The notes: generated by a model not told the origin, from the letters alone. DNA of 64,000 nt from Yponomeuta sedellus (GCA_934045075.1 OW203732.1:9015001-9079000), one strand, 5' to 3'. Counted from the first letter of the stretch, positions 31,723 to 42,759 are shown. Numbers and translations are program-made.

Positions 31723-31883
31723 GCGGTCAAGTGCGGGTCTGCTGGCGCCGCAGCTGACCTGCCAGACGTCAGCCGCGTCCGCGCCGCCGCTGGCGCCTGC
31801 GTCGCCTCCTCGCGTGCAGTCGGCGCCGCCCGCACAGCACGCGCCGCCACCGCCCGAGCCGACGCCTCAACCTGACCCCGAAG
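31723..31883 (+). CDS. rho-5: iRhom (inactive rhomboid) candidate, N-terminal Pro-rich exon
   Basis: The acceptor TCTTCTCCAG is at 31713-31722 and the donor GTAATG follows 31883. It is GC-rich against AT-rich flanks. The open frame begins after one base and leaves one base over, which joins in phase to the next exon. The peptide (RSSAGLLAPQLTCQTS, then a run of Pro, Ala and Gln ending PPPPEPTPQPDPE) is low-complexity and would be disordered cytoplasmic sequence. On its own it says nothing about function. It is assigned to the iRhom gene only because strand, spacing and phase fit the exon at 33515. Other frames are also open over part of this GC-rich stretch, so the frame is moderately certain. 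Confidence 0.5.
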
Positions 31884-32019
31884 GTAATGGAGAATTCGTG
31901 GAAGAACCATCATCAGTTGTAGCTGGCGCTTGAGGCAGCTCAGACGGCTGCTTTATGTTTATTTCCGACCCCATTTCGTATCTTTTCATCGTCATCAGGT
32001 AATATTACTCCACTGCTCA

Positions 32020-32170
32020 ACATATCCCGCCCCTAATAAGCGCAACTGCCTTCAGCTTGCCGCATCCAGCATCTGCCTGCAGTTTTTCGCAGATCGTCAT
32101 CCCACCTGGTCGGAGGGCATCCTACACTACGTTTGCCGAGTCGTGGTCTCTTGGTCTTCGAATGTCGAAT
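32020..32170 (-). pseudogene. RTE-like LINE ORF2 C-terminal fragment
   Basis: The reverse complement matches in order the coding part of the plus-strand copy at 61205-61480 (AAACTGCAGGCAGATGCTGG, GATGCGGCAAGCTGAAGGCA and the Trp-Asp-Asp region). It is broken by a stop and ends early. Confidence 0.6.
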
Positions 32171-32360
32171 AATTTAATTAGTGAATGAAAGAAGAGTGAA
32201 ACGTTGAATGAATTTACTACCTACTTTTAATAACGTCTCGTCCTCGTCTTTTATGTAGCCTATAAACGTCCCACTGTAGGGCACTGGCCTTCTGTCATTT
32301 GATTAAATCATTAGATTAGATATCATATTTAAATTAAATTGAATTATTGACGGAAATATT

Positions 32361-32425
32361 GAATTTGGCACGCTGACTGTAAAACCGTAGGTCTTGGGTT
32401 CGGTACCCGGCCATGAATTTTTATT
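32361..32425 (+). mobile_element. SINE-D head fragment
   Basis: TTGGCACGCTGACTGTAAAAC, then GTCTTGGGTTCGGTACCCGG, is the SINE-D tRNA-like head with a mutated B box. The body is missing. Confidence 0.55.
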
Positions 32426-33129
32426 TATTTATTGACTATTTATTGTGAGGGACAGGTAAACACTTCTTAAATGTTTTTTTTTTTTATTTATGACATTTCC
32501 TTTTGACCATAGAACAAAAATAAACGCTGTATGATCGAAATAAGATTAGTCGCAATGAGAAGGTGGAGCTTCCCGAAGGTAAGGAATTTTCCAAGGAGTA
32601 TTTTCTGCGGCCTCGCTTCAACAAGAAACAACGTAATTCTCCAAAGACGCTGCTGCTTTTCTTCAAGAAATACGTATACCTTTTAAGTTTAGATAAGTAA
32701 TAAGTGAGCTTGAGGTTTTAGTTGGATGGATTTAGAAAGGTATCCGATATGGAAAGATGCTACAATGGTCTGTCAGGCCACAGCTGTGCTCTGCAAGACG
32801 GGAAAGATAAGCACAGGCGTAATATTTGTGATTAACTTTTGTCTATCTTTGCCTACCTTTCCGGGATACAGACTTGAGTTTTTGTCTGTTAGGACCAAAG
32901 TCACTGGATATTAGTCTTCTTCTTGGTCTGTGCGCTCTTGACAGAGCGTCGTTGTCCTCATGAAGAGGCTTTATTGTAGCCTGATCTTGCGGGCCTTACG
33001 ATGTCGGGATATTAGTACTGACACTCAAACCACTATTTATAAATATGAGGTTCTTCTTCATAAAGTGCCTCTCCATTACTGGAGGTTGGCAGTCACCTCT
33101 TTACAGCGGTATCTATTCAGTGCGTTTCT

Positions 33130-33450
33130 GAATAGCTCCTCTCCGGTTTTAACACCGGTTCAAAATTTGATGTTGCACAACCATGATAATATGCTTCTCC
33201 TGCTCGGCCTTCTCTTTCCTTCCACCTTTCCCATCAAAATAGTCTGTAGTAATTGTTGTTTCGCATCGCAGCATATGGCCTAAGTAAGCTACTTTCCGCT
33301 GCTTGATGGTGCGAACAAGATCCTTCGTGTCCATCCGTCTAAGGACCTCGACGTTGGTCACTTTTTCAGTCCAGCTGATCCGGAGCATTTGTCGGTAGCA
33401 CCACAACTCGAAAGTCGCGAGTCTTCTTTTGAGCTTTTCCTTAAATATGA
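33130..33450 (-). pseudogene. RTE-like LINE ORF2 C-terminal fragment
   Basis: The minus-strand frame includes CYRQMLRISWTEKVTN, VLRRMD and KVAYLGHMLR, phrases typical of the region after the RT in RTE-class elements. The element is truncated on both sides and does not contain the RT core. Confidence 0.65.
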
Positions 33451-33514
33451 GGTTAGTAGTGAAATAATGTACTTATGATTAAACACTGTGCCAATGGTGA
33501 CGCTTGACCCCCAG

Positions 33515-33722
33515 ATGGAGTCCGGTTAAGGCGCGCACATACGGTGGCTGTGCGTGACTACCTGAAGCGCGAGACGCAGACCTTCTTCGGCGTGCAGCGC
33601 GACAACGAGCGGCAGCAGCGGCGGTTGTGGAGCGAGCGGCGGCGGCGGCACGCGGCGCGCGCGCTCGGCGACCTTAGGCCGGACCTGCCGCCTGACCACC
33701 ATCCGGATGTCGACGATATTAG
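33515..33722 (+). CDS. rho-5: iRhom (inactive rhomboid) conserved N-terminal exon
   Basis: Exon of 208 nt between acceptor GACCCCCAG and donor GTGAGT. Two bases complete the Asp codon begun by the 31723-31883 exon; 68 codons follow and two bases are left over. The peptide has VRDYLKRETQTFFGV, then a charged Arg-rich helix with a Trp and RRRRHAARALGDLRPDL. Order and spacing agree with the conserved iRhom N-terminal cytoplasmic segment (in human RHBDF1: an Arg-Arg-Gly-Thr turn, Trp-Phe-Gly-Val, a Trp, Arg-His, then Gly-x-Leu-x-Pro). iRhoms are catalytically inactive rhomboid relatives in the ER and secretory pathway that control EGF-ligand and ADAM17 trafficking; their N-terminal tails regulate this. 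This is the strongest evidence for the gene; the membrane domain is not in the window. Confidence 0.7.
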
Positions 33723-33734
33723 GTGAGTGTACGG

Positions 33735-33955
33735 TCACCTTGCCGGCTGTCATGTAATGGCAGACGTTAAGCCATGTCAGAGGCCTTATGGGCGGCTTGA
33801 TAACTTCTGACAGTAAAGCCCGCCACTGTCTTACAAACCTCCACCAACCCGGACTTGGCCCCCGTGGTGGAGTATGGCCTAACCTTCCTGCAATGCAGGA
33901 AGAGACCCGTGCCCCAGCAGTAGGCCCCTGACATACAGGGTTGCAATCGATCGAT
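33735..33955 (+). mobile_element. SINE-A 3' part
   Basis: Starts within CCGGCTGTCATGTAATGGCAG, only about 12 bp beyond the exon's donor, and ends CATACAGGGTTGCAATCGAT. An insertion of CCCCTGA splits the usual GGGGACATACA. Confidence 0.7.
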
Positions 33956-34124
33956 CGATGCTCACCTTAGCCTAAACTTTGTACGCACTTTTTCTACACA
34001 GTGTACGAGGTGCGTGCGCACTGTGATCGTGGGCCGAACCTGCCACGCCGCCCGACCACAAATTTGATGCTTATGGTATTAGATTGGTGTGCGCTCACCT
34101 TTTCTAAGTAAAAACTTGCTACGT

Positions 34125-34660
34125 AGCTTTTTTAAGGTTCCGTAGCTCCAAAAAAATAATGGAAGCATAATAGGTTTACTTTGCTGTCTGTCCGTCCGTC
34201 CGTCGGGTTTTTTGTCTGTCTGTCAAGACAATTTATCTGAAAAACGCTTTGAGGTATCAAGTTAAAACCGTTCATTCAGGTCTACAGTCCCTTGAAGTTG
34301 TGAAAAAATAAAATTTCTTCGTGAACGAAAAAAAAAATGGCACGACCGTTTATGCCCAAAAAATTGCATCTTTCGATACTCAAGGAAATCAAAATTCATA
34401 GCGTACTTCACCTAGAACTATAAAATGTAGCAAGTTATTATTAGCCGTCTTACAGGACAAATACAAATACAGGAAAAATCTGAAAACTATGCATTTACAA
34501 CTACAAAAAAAGGTCTTTGAAGTTCGAAAAAACCTCGGAAAAAAACTGCTTGACTCAATTCCTAAATTATTTATAATATGTAAGCACCTGCCTACGAATT
34601 TGTACGTAACCCTCAGTGCGCGAGTTCGACTCGCACTTGACCGGTCTTTTTTCTCCGCAA
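34125..34660 (+). mobile_element. Family G repeat
   Basis: Order: AAGGTTCCGTAG, short GTCC/GTCT arrays (34185-34225), CTACAGTCCCTTGAAGTTG, ACGACCGTTTATGCCC, TTTCGATACTCAAGGAAATC, then the end GAGTTCGACTCGCACTTGACCGG. It is the longest colinear copy here. Confidence 0.6.
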
Positions 34661-34679
34661 CTGTGCTTAGTATAAATTC

Positions 34680-34860
34680 CTACCCGCGGTTTATCGAGTT
34701 TCCTATGAGAATAAGATATTTTCCCGCATTAAAACGTAGCCTATGTGTTAATTCAGGGTGTCAGCTAACTCCATAGCAAATTTTATTAAAATAAAAATTA
34801 AAAGTAACAAACATACACACTCACAAACTTTCACCTTTATAATATTAGTGTGATGATGAT
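34680..34860 (+). mobile_element. Family H repeat
   Basis: TACCCGCGGTTTATCG, TTTTCCCGCATTAAAACGTAG, GTGTCAGCTAACTCCATAGC and ACACACTCACAAACTTTCAC match 31245-31440. Confidence 0.55.
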
Positions 34861-35008
34861 AGATTCGATCTCGTTTCTGAGAGACTGGAGAGTGTAAGTT
34901 CATCCAGTGTCTCACAAACGGACCGTCCATACGCTCAGCCACCGTCCGAACCATGGTTATAATGGTTATAAGACCGCCAATTGTATAACATTACTTAGAT
35001 TTATTTAT

Positions 35009-35082
35009 CTACCCACCTACCTACCTACCTACCTACCTACCTACCTACCTACCTACCTACCTATCTATCCATCTATCTATAA
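35009..35082. repeat. (ACCT)n/(ATCT)n microsatellite
   Basis: A run of ACCT units grading into ATCT and ATCC units. Confidence 0.9.
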
Positions 35083-35329
35083 TAAATAAGTTTGTTTTGT
35101 TAGTTTCTTACTCTTTAATATTGACCTTTTGCATCTACTTAACGAGATGATTTATACACAGTCCAGTGGTATCTTCACACACACTAGATGGATGAAGGGA
35201 TCACTCCGACGTGGTAGTGCCTGGGACATGGTTTTTTTATAGATGGTGTAGGCTTGCCCAGCACCTATTCTATCCTGACACCTTAGACGGCCTAGCCCAC
35301 AGGAAAGACCAGTCAATACGTGCGGAGCC

Positions 35330-35515
35330 AACCAAGCCGCGGGTTTCTTCACGATGTTTTCTTTCACAGTTAGCGTGAAGTATTGCGACTACAAGTTCGC
35401 AAATGTACGTAACTTTGAAATTAAACAAAGTCATTGGTACATGCCCGCACTCGGGATCGAACCTGGGGCTCTCGCTTGCCAGTCCATGGTTCTACCCACT
35501 GAGCTACCACCGCTG
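35330..35515 (-). mobile_element. SINE-C-like element with a different tRNA-like head
   Basis: The body is SINE-C (GATGTTTTCTTTCACAGTTAGC on the plus strand). The reversed head is GCGGTGGTAGCTCAGTGGGT to a B box near AGGTTCGATCCC. The head differs from the copies at 23830 and 42760, so head exchange or a subfamily is likely. Confidence 0.6.
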
Positions 35516-35519
35516 TCAA

Positions 35520-36111
35520 TAAGTCATTTAGTTGTACTTACACTTTAATGCACAAAATACAAAATATGGCACTTAAAAATTACTTAAACTGGATTAACTT
35601 ACATTGTGAACGAAAGCGGTATTTCTAGAGATATTTCTTCCAGCTAGCCCTAATGTTTATGATATTATACAGTTAAATTGCTACTAAAAAAACAGATCTT
35701 GAGATCTGTCTTGACTTGAACGGATTTATTTCAACACAATGGTGTATTGCTAAATCTGCTAAAAAGCGGTTGACTCAACGCGATGGGATCACCAAAAAAA
35801 ACTCTAGCGTCACCTCTAAGAATTAATCATGTAAGTTCGTCAGACTTTGTAGATTAAGTGTTTACAAAGTTGGATAGTTCACTAGCAGTAGGATTTTGAG
35901 CTCGCTGGAATCTGCTTGATAATCCTACAAGTATTACTGCAGACAGCGGCCAATAGCTTCGATGAAGTTCTAATCACCTAATATAAGCCAAGTGTTTGTC
36001 AGAACTAATACGGTGCCAAGTGTGTAATTGAAGCACCAACGTGACTATTCATTGAGTGCATACATAGGTTGCCTTCAGGTTTAACCACCATGAACATACG
36101 GATGAATTGAC
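35520..36111. other. No gene recognised
   Basis: Intronic sequence with no repeat match or exon noticed. Confidence 0.3.
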
Positions 36112-36352
36112 GGCCTTGGTGGCGTAGCGGTTTGGCCCGCTGACTATAAAACCGAAGGTCTCGGGTCCGATCCCCGGCCGGGTCAATCTAGCAAACGAAC
36201 TTCTCTAGTTTGTCTCGGGTCTTGGATATTATCTATGTAGTTATTGTTTTACATCTATCGTCAAGTTAGAACCTATAAAATAAGTCATTTAGTTGTACTT
36301 AGTATGGGGCTAGCGAGATCTGTGTAATATGTCCATGAATATTTATTTATTT
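36112..36352 (+). mobile_element. SINE-D, full length
   Basis: GGCCTTGGTGGCGTAGCGGT (A box), GGTCTCGGGTCCGATCCCCGG (B box region, one base off consensus), the body with CAAACGAACTTCTCTAGTTT, and the end GTCCATGAATATTTATTT. Collinear with 14174-14412. Confidence 0.8.
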
Positions 36353-36424
36353 ATAATTTAAAGAAAAGAAATGCATCGCATCTACCTCTGCGTAATTTTG
36401 GGACAATATATAGAGGAATATAAT

Positions 36425-36540
36425 ATTATATCCACCAACCCGGACTTGGCCCACGTGGTGGAGTATGGCCTAACCTTCCTGCGGTGCAGGAAGAGACCCG
36501 TGCCCCAGCAGTGGGGACATACAAGGGTTGATAACGATAT
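36425..36540 (+). mobile_element. SINE-A 3' part
   Basis: Starts TCCACCAACCCGGACTTGGC and ends ATACAAGGGTTGATAACGAT. Confidence 0.7.
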
Positions 36541-36764
36541 AATATATAGAGGGAAGCCTCTATATACTCGTATTATAGGCGTTACTAGAAAAACTTTCAA
36601 TATGTACGATGTCGATTCTCTTTTCTATGGCTCCAGTGAGACTTAATAGTATATGTCGCATGCCCCATTTTGGGTGGATTCAGGTCGACAGTTGCTTAAA
36701 TGAGGTCACTTGAGTTAGCCTACTTATAACGACGACGCTTTTAGAGCAGGGAAACATGTTTAGT

Positions 36765-37150
36765 TTTTTAATTAGCCTATAAACGTCCCACTGCAGGGCC
36801 TTCTCTCAGAGAGAGTGTGTATGGACTTACTTACCATGCATGGCCACCTCGGATTGGCAATTTCAAACTCTGAGGCATTTGAACACCTCAGACACTCAGG
36901 TTTCCTCATGACGTTTTCCTTCATCGTGGCTTGCTACTATGAACACGTCATTTGTACGTTAAGCCGTTGGTGCCGGCTGTCCTGAGGCAGTCGTTAAGCC
37001 AAGTCAGAGGCCTTAGGGGGGCGGCTTGAAAACTTCTGACAGTTAGACCAGCCACTAGTCTTGCAAGCCTCCACCAATCCGGACTTAACCCCTGTGGCAT
37101 AGTATGGCCTATACCTTCCCCAGGGAAGACCTGTGCCCCTCGGTGGTAAC
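36765..37150 (+). mobile_element. SINE-C piece followed by SINE-A piece
   Basis: 36765-36960 follows SINE-C (AGCCTATAAACGTCCCACTG to TTGCTACTATG). 36957-37145 is SINE-A from AAGCCGTTGGTGCCGGCTGT onward, diverged. The junction is within about three bases, so one interrupted the other or they were joined by deletion. Confidence 0.55.
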
Positions 37151-37554
37151 TTAATGGGTTGTTAACGTTGTTTGTATTGTGTTAATCAGATTGCAATCTG
37201 CAAGGGTAACGAAGCTGCTATTTTCAAAGTCAAATGTGGTCTGAACACCCAGCAACTGCAATATTCAGTAAAGTTCACTTTGTGACACAGTGCTTTTAAC
37301 TTGATGCTAAGAACCTTTTAGATTAATTATAAATATTCTTCTAGACAGACGACTGCGTGAAAATCATCAATTTAAGTGTATTTTCTATGAAACTACTTAC
37401 AAAGCTATAATTTCTTTTTGACAACTTTATATCAAACTCTAAGTACGATCGTATTGGCAAAGTTGGTTTGTATATAAATATCAACTACTTTCGTATGCGA
37501 AATGCTTCTTAGGGGGCTTCCTTGATCTAGATGTATGCCACGTAACCATACGAT

Positions 37555-37860
37555 ATCGATGTCCACCCTTTGTATGTCGCTACTGCTGGGGCACAGGTCT
37601 CTTACTACGTCGCAGAAAAGTACGAAAAGAAAAGCCGTTGGTGCCGGCTGTCATGTAATGGCAGTCGTTAAGCCGTGTCAGAGGCCTTTTGGGCGGCTTG
37701 ATAACTTGTGACAGCAAGCCCCGCCACTGTCATACAATCCTTCCTCAACCCGGACTTGGCCCCCGTAGTGGAGTATGGCCTTACCTTCCTGCGATGCAGG
37801 AAGAGACCCGTGCCCCAGCAGTGAGGACATACAAGGGTTGATAACGATGTTGTAATTATA
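37555..37860. mobile_element. Two SINE-A pieces in opposite orientation
   Basis: 37557-37632 is minus-oriented 3' end (CTACTGCTGGGGCACAGGTC). 37632-37855 is plus-oriented from AAAGCCGTTGGTGCCGGCTG to CAAGGGTTGATAACGATG. Confidence 0.6.
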
Positions 37861-38362
37861 TAATATTTGCCTGTACTATTGTTATCTTTTTTTTATAGGT
37901 ATATCTAGATTATCACTGTATTAAATATTCTAAATTGCACTACCTTTTAATGTTCTTTACAAAAGTTAAATTAACTGGATGCTAAGTAGCACTAAGCCAG
38001 CCTATGTGCAAAACTTTGTGTTTAAGTACAATACATATTTTAATAAATTTAATAGTATACATCTGCGCTCTAGAAGTATCCATATTACATAAACTTATCA
38101 TTTTGACTCAAACAAAACTTGTTGGTCAATGACTGCACTCGCTTTGATTTGCCACTCAAAGTTATGAGCTTTAGGTCTAAGATACATCTAGACACAACGG
38201 AGGGCACTGCGCTAAAAGAAGTGTTGTTTGAACTTCATACCAAACTACTTGGAATCAGCCGCCGCGTCGAGAGAGGCACTATTGTTTCAAAAACTTCTTG
38301 TCTAATCAAGTACATTCAAAAATGATGAAAGATGTTTCTCTAATTCGCTAATCTTTCCTCAG

Positions 38363-38534
38363 TATGTACGGAGCGTCGGGCGCAGCGCCAAGGGAGGCGC
38401 GGGGGAGGGTGCGCGAGCGGCCCGACGTGCTGCCCGCGCCGACCTCGCTGGAGGAGCCTCCGCCCGTGCCGCCTCGCCCTGGCAAGGACAGCGTGGCGCG
38501 ACTCACGCTCAGCGGCCTCTCTTACGTCGTCACT
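38363..38534 (+). CDS. rho-5: iRhom candidate exon with Pro-rich motif
   Basis: The acceptor TCTTTCCTCAG ends at 38362 and the donor GTAAGT starts at 38535. One base completes a Ser codon split from the 33515-33722 exon, then 57 codons follow and the exon leaves in phase 0. The peptide starts MYGASGAAPREARG and contains TSLEEPPPVPPRPGKDSVAR. A Ser-rich segment followed by a Pro triplet lies at the corresponding place in mammalian iRhoms, but the similarity is weak and the assignment rests mainly on phase and order. The PPPVPPRP stretch could bind SH3 or WW domains; that is inference. Tandem partial copies of this exon follow at 38583-39600. Confidence 0.58.
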
Positions 38535-38582
38535 GTAAGTTTTCGCGGTTATCATCACATCCCGTTACTGTAAAAATATCAG

Positions 38583-39060
38583 ACCTGAAGTATCCTGGGC
38601 TCGGCATGCTGCCCGCACCGACCACGCTGGAGGAGCCTCCCCCAGTCCACCCCGCCCTGGCAAGGACAGCGTGGCGCGACGCGCGACTTCTCTGACGTCG
38701 TCACTGTAAGTTTTTGCCCTTATCTTATCCCGACACTGTAAAATATCAGACCTGAAGTATCCTGGGCTCGACGTGATGCCCGCGCCGACCTCGCAGGAGG
38801 AGCCCCCGCCCGTACCACTTCGCCCTGGCAAGAACAGCGTGGGGCAACTCACGCTCAGCACTCTTACGTCGTCACTGTAAGTTTTCGCCCTTATCTTATC
38901 AAGAAACTGTAAAAGTATCAGACCCGACTTGCTACCCGCGTCGACCTCGCTAGAGGAGCTACCGCCAGCGTCGCCCAATCCTAGCGAGGACAGCGTGGCG
39001 CGACTCACGCTCAGCGGCCACTCTTACGTCGGTACTGTAAGTTTTTGCCTTTATCTTATC
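38583..39060 (+). pseudogene. Three tandem decayed copies of the preceding exon
   Basis: Units repeat the exon's 3' part from about CTGCCCGCACCGAC onward, including the donor. GTAAGT occurs at 38535, 38706, 38877 and 39037, giving spacings of 171, 171 and 160. Each copy is preceded by TATCAG, an acceptor-like end. If spliced in phase 0, copies 2 and 3 meet TGA at once (ACC TGA) and copy 4 meets TAG. Copies also carry small deletions. The 5' third of the exon is not duplicated. These are exon copies on the way to loss unless another frame is used. Confidence 0.65.
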
Positions 39061-39289
39061 CCGTCACCGTAAAAGTATTTTACTTTTGTCTTAAGTAGGT
39101 TTTTCTCCTTTTCTGTTTGCTACTTATCTAGAGCACTAGGTTAAGTTTATGTTTTTAAAAAGTATTCATGTTGTGGTTGTTATTTGTAGATAGTACACAT
39201 TTCTTGCAATGTAATAAGTTAATAATAATGAAATGAAAGCGTGTAATTTATCTGTCAATAACAAGAAAATAAAAAGAAAAAAATAAAAA

Positions 39290-39610
39290 GTAGCGCCCGA
39301 CCTTGCTGGAGGAGCCCCCGCCAGCGTCGCCCCGTCCTGGCAAGGACAACGTGGCGCGACTCGCGGTCTCTTACGTCGTCACTTTTGGTCGGCCCAACGT
39401 GCTCCCCGCCGATCTTGCAGGAGAAGCTCCTGCCGATGCTGCCTTGCCTCTGCAAGGCAAGGCAGCGTCGGCAGCATCGGAATCGGCCTCTTTACGTTGG
39501 TCATTACTGTACATGTTTGAACTTACCTCAGATCGTCACTGTAAAAGGATCCTGGGCCTTCATTATCACTGTAAGTGCAGCGATAATGGAGGCCCAGGAC
39601 GGCATAAGAA
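39290..39610 (+). pseudogene. Further partial exon copies ending in nested palindromes
   Basis: CCTTGCTGGAGGAGCCCCCG to CTTACGTCGTCACT is a fifth copy whose donor is lost (CACTTTTGG). A sixth, shorter copy begins CGGCCCAACGTGCTCCCCGC. It then runs into palindromes: CCGATGCTGCC/GGCAGCATCGG and GCTGCCTTGCC/GGCAAGGCAGC (39433-39480), and CCTGGGCCTTCATTATC/GATAATGGAGGCCCAGG (about 39552-39598). Confidence 0.55.
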
Positions 39611-39699
39611 CAGTTTTACGCCCTCACAAGGAAAACAAATTTCCATCTTTTTAAGTGGATCGGTGCCTGCCAACATAACATCGTTACTGTAAATAAAGA

Positions 39700-41880
39700 A
39701 AAGAAATTGAAACAAAAAATAATATTTTACTTGACTTAATATAATTCAGTACGTACAATAGTTCACTTTCAATAACAAAACAAATATTATTATGAAATAT
39801 CTAATTTTAATGAAAAGTCTAAAAGGCACAAACTTTTCCGACGAGTTGTTTATATTTAGAAAGCCATAATTATTAGGTAGGTACATAATTTAAGTTAAGT
39901 TCTAATAAAAATAATCCAAACGCAAACTGAATAGGCGAGTAGTATGTACCTACATTGTACCTACATTGTAAAACTATAACGGTTCCAACAACTTGAGCCG
40001 TAGAGTATCTATACCTAAGCTACTTATAGTCTACGAGCCAAGTAGCAATTTATAAAAGCCGGTTAACTCTGGACACAGGTGGGTAGCTGCTAACCTACTT
40101 TCCTAACAGATTAACCATTAAAACTTAGCTAAATACAGCTTGAGTGTGTAGTTACTGCTATGTTGCCACTAACAACAGTATTTAGGACTACCCAAACTAC
40201 ATTTTGTAGAACAAGGCATCAACTTAAGGTGGTTTCATTACAACCTACTATACAAAAAGTCAAGAAATATTAATACGCAAGTACCCTATGAGAATGGGTA
40301 AGTGACTTATGAAATAAAAGCACTAAAACAAAGAAGCATTACTCGTAAAGTGAAAAAAAAAAAACTGCAATCTTTGTTGTAGCAGCAAGAAGGTTCCATT
40401 GGTTTTTGTTCATGCGTTTTATAGGCTCTGGAATGGGTACAAAGCTCTTTCAGGTCGACTCGGTTTCTCGTTACATATGTAAATGCTCCTGTTTGTTGTG
40501 TTGAATTACCATTTTAGCTTGTTCTAAGCCGTTCCGGACTAAGCGTAACGTCGATTCACCAAATTGTTGATCCTGAATTTTTACCTTCAATAAGAGAGTA
40601 ATCCGCTTAGCTATTATACAAAAGTCTCAGAGCAGAAACCGAGTCTTTCGCAGGATAAAAATCTCAATTTGTCATGCTTCCACAAAAAAATACTTGTACA
40701 CAATATTTCCCAATAATGTAAATGTTAAACACACCATATTTACGGTGGAGTATTGCAATTAATCTTCGTAGGGACACAGCTGGGGCCCGGCACCGCGAGA
40801 ATTATGACGCTCATAATGATCTTACAAAAGATTTTATAAAGCACTAAAGTTATCCGAACCCTCGTAATTTTTAAGGTCACAAAAAATATGAACGGACGAA
40901 TTAAGCAAGCATATTTCCGTGGTATAAATTACGGAGGCGATGTCCCTCTGGGATCGGGACGTCGGTTATGGGTTCATAAATTATGGGCAAAGACGGGCGG
41001 CAGAGCTGGCGCTGCAATATACCGGCGTCCGGAAGCTGCCTTTGACGACCTAATACATCTGCTTCCGATGCAGAGAGCTTGCCGTAATGGAAAGAATTCT
41101 TTAGTGTCCGACAATTTATTAAAGGTCAGATTATACGGCGACGGTGGATTGAGTTGTTGCGGATCTGTTTAAAAAATCCGGCGCTAAGCTTCACGCGGTA
41201 CTGTACGCTTATAGATATTAGTCGATTTCGATATAAAGGCGTTTGTCGGAACATGACAAAACAGAATAACCTGAAAAAATAGGACTTTTGCAATGAGTTG
41301 TCTTCAAACTTTTGCAAAGTCCGAAAATAAATGATTATTCATTGAACGAAAGATTGCGAATTAAATGAATTCCTAATTCTCCTGTCTCCTTTAGTTAGTG
41401 GTATATAAAAGAGATATTGCAATGCTATAGTAGGTAACTAAGCTTCAAAAGATAGGGCAAATTAAATTCGGAAAACACCCTTTTCCCTTTCGAGGAAAAC
41501 GATTAAAATCTTCTAATGGTGAACAGCCGGTAAACTATGTATGTTGCTTTTGTATGAAATTATTACTAGCGGCGCCTTCCCCAGCCTTTTATTGTAAGTC
41601 ATGTGACAACGGTGTCTTTATGCAGTGTTCTGCAAAGTGTGTGTCGTGGCCCTCTCAGGGCATCGTGTACCTCGGAAACATTACGTTAGTTTTTGTCAAT
41701 AATTACATTTTGAGCGTAAATCCAATGACATAGATTAGACTAGGTTACAATTTTGTAACTCGGTGGAATACCTGATTGATCCCATCAGAACAATAGTCAA
41801 TGTCTCATCCAAAATTGTCATGTTCACTAATTCCTTGAAATTAATAGAGTTTTCATGAACAAGGAAAAAAAGGTGTGTTT
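39700..41880 (+). other. Part of the large iRhom intron, no gene recognised
   Basis: AT-rich and largely free of the window's repeats. 40735-41170 is less AT-rich and non-repetitive (GGCGATGTCCCTCTGGGATC, GGGTTCATAAATTATGGGC), with a 94-codon ORF (40888-41172) that has no motif. It could be a conserved non-coding element. Confidence 0.35.
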
Positions 41881-41884
41881 ATTA

Positions 41885-42075
41885 TTCTAAAAACCTATTT
41901 AGTGGCTAAAAATTCCACCCATGCCGGGATTCAAACCTTTTCCAACAGAGCTAACGGGCGACTTACCGGCATCAGTGAAATTTCGAACCTCTTTACAATA
42001 CTCTCTGTATTGCGCACAGGCAGCGACATCTGGCTGAAGTAATTTGCATCACTTGCAGCCCCGAGTTTATTATTT
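41885..42075 (-). mobile_element. SINE-B with internal deletion
   Basis: The antisense end CTAAAAACCTATTTAGTGGC is followed by half of the tRNA-like module; a deletion joins ATTCAAACC to TTTTCCAACAGAGC. The 5' region extends to AATTTGCATCACTTGCAGCC. Confidence 0.65.
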
Positions 42076-42263
42076 GTTCTAATTTCATAGGTAAATCACT
42101 AAATATTTTCAAAAAATATAATTAATCACAGTCAGCAGTCAACAATCCTTTGCTTTATCGCTCATACTTTTTTTAAGTAGCCTATATATGTGCCTCTACA
42201 GGACATAGGCCTTCTCCCAGCGAGAGATTATGGGCCTGATTGGGCTTAATTGCCTTGGCCACG

Positions 42264-42640
42264 AAGCGCTCGTGGCCTAGGCGAACTGAGTGATTGGAAT
42301 CAATCACTTGGTTAAGCAACAACAGGCGCGGTCAGGTACAGGATGGGTGAGCGTCCCGTGACTACCGCTAGTGGCATTTTTCCGAGCGCTTCGTGCTTCG
42401 TTAAGCCGTTGGTGCCGGCTGTCATATAATGGCAGTCGTTAAGCCATGTCAGAGGGCGGCTTGATAACTTATGGGCGGCTTGATAACTTCTGACAGTAAG
42501 GCCCGCCACTGTCTTACAATCCTCCACCAACCCGGTTTTGGCACCCGTGGTGGAGTAGGTATGGCCTAACCTTCCTGCGATGCAGGAAGAGACCCGTGCC
42601 CCAGCAGTGGGGACATACAAGGTTTGATAACGATAATTTT
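42264..42640 (+). mobile_element. SINE-A, full length
   Basis: GCGCTCGTGGCCTAGGCGAA to ATACAAGGTTTGATAACGAT. A short internal duplication of GGCGGCTTGATAACTT lies at 42462-42490. A LINE-like tail AAGAATATTCTTATCTTATC follows at 42655-42675. Confidence 0.8.
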
Positions 42641-42759
42641 CTGGTGTGTACAATGAAGAATATTCTTATCTTATCTTAACAGTTTTCCGGTTTTCTTCTG
42701 AAACTAAACGTTCAAGACCTATGTTACGTTTCTTGATGCCAATGTGTACATCGGCCTTT

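Larger units (their letters stand above)
31884..33514 (+). other. Intron between iRhom exons
   Basis: Bounded by GTAATG and CCCCCAG. Holds two minus-strand RTE-like fragments (32020-32170; 33130-33450), a SINE-D scrap (32361-32425) and otherwise unassigned AT-rich sequence. Confidence 0.45.

Noticed and set aside
31674..31913. Minus-strand and alternative frames over the Pro-rich exon
   Set aside because: Plus-strand splice sites and phase match to the next exon select one frame; the others are GC-rich shadows.
40888..41172. 94-codon frame as a gene
   Set aside because: No motif, no splice or promoter support; better treated as possible conserved non-coding DNA.
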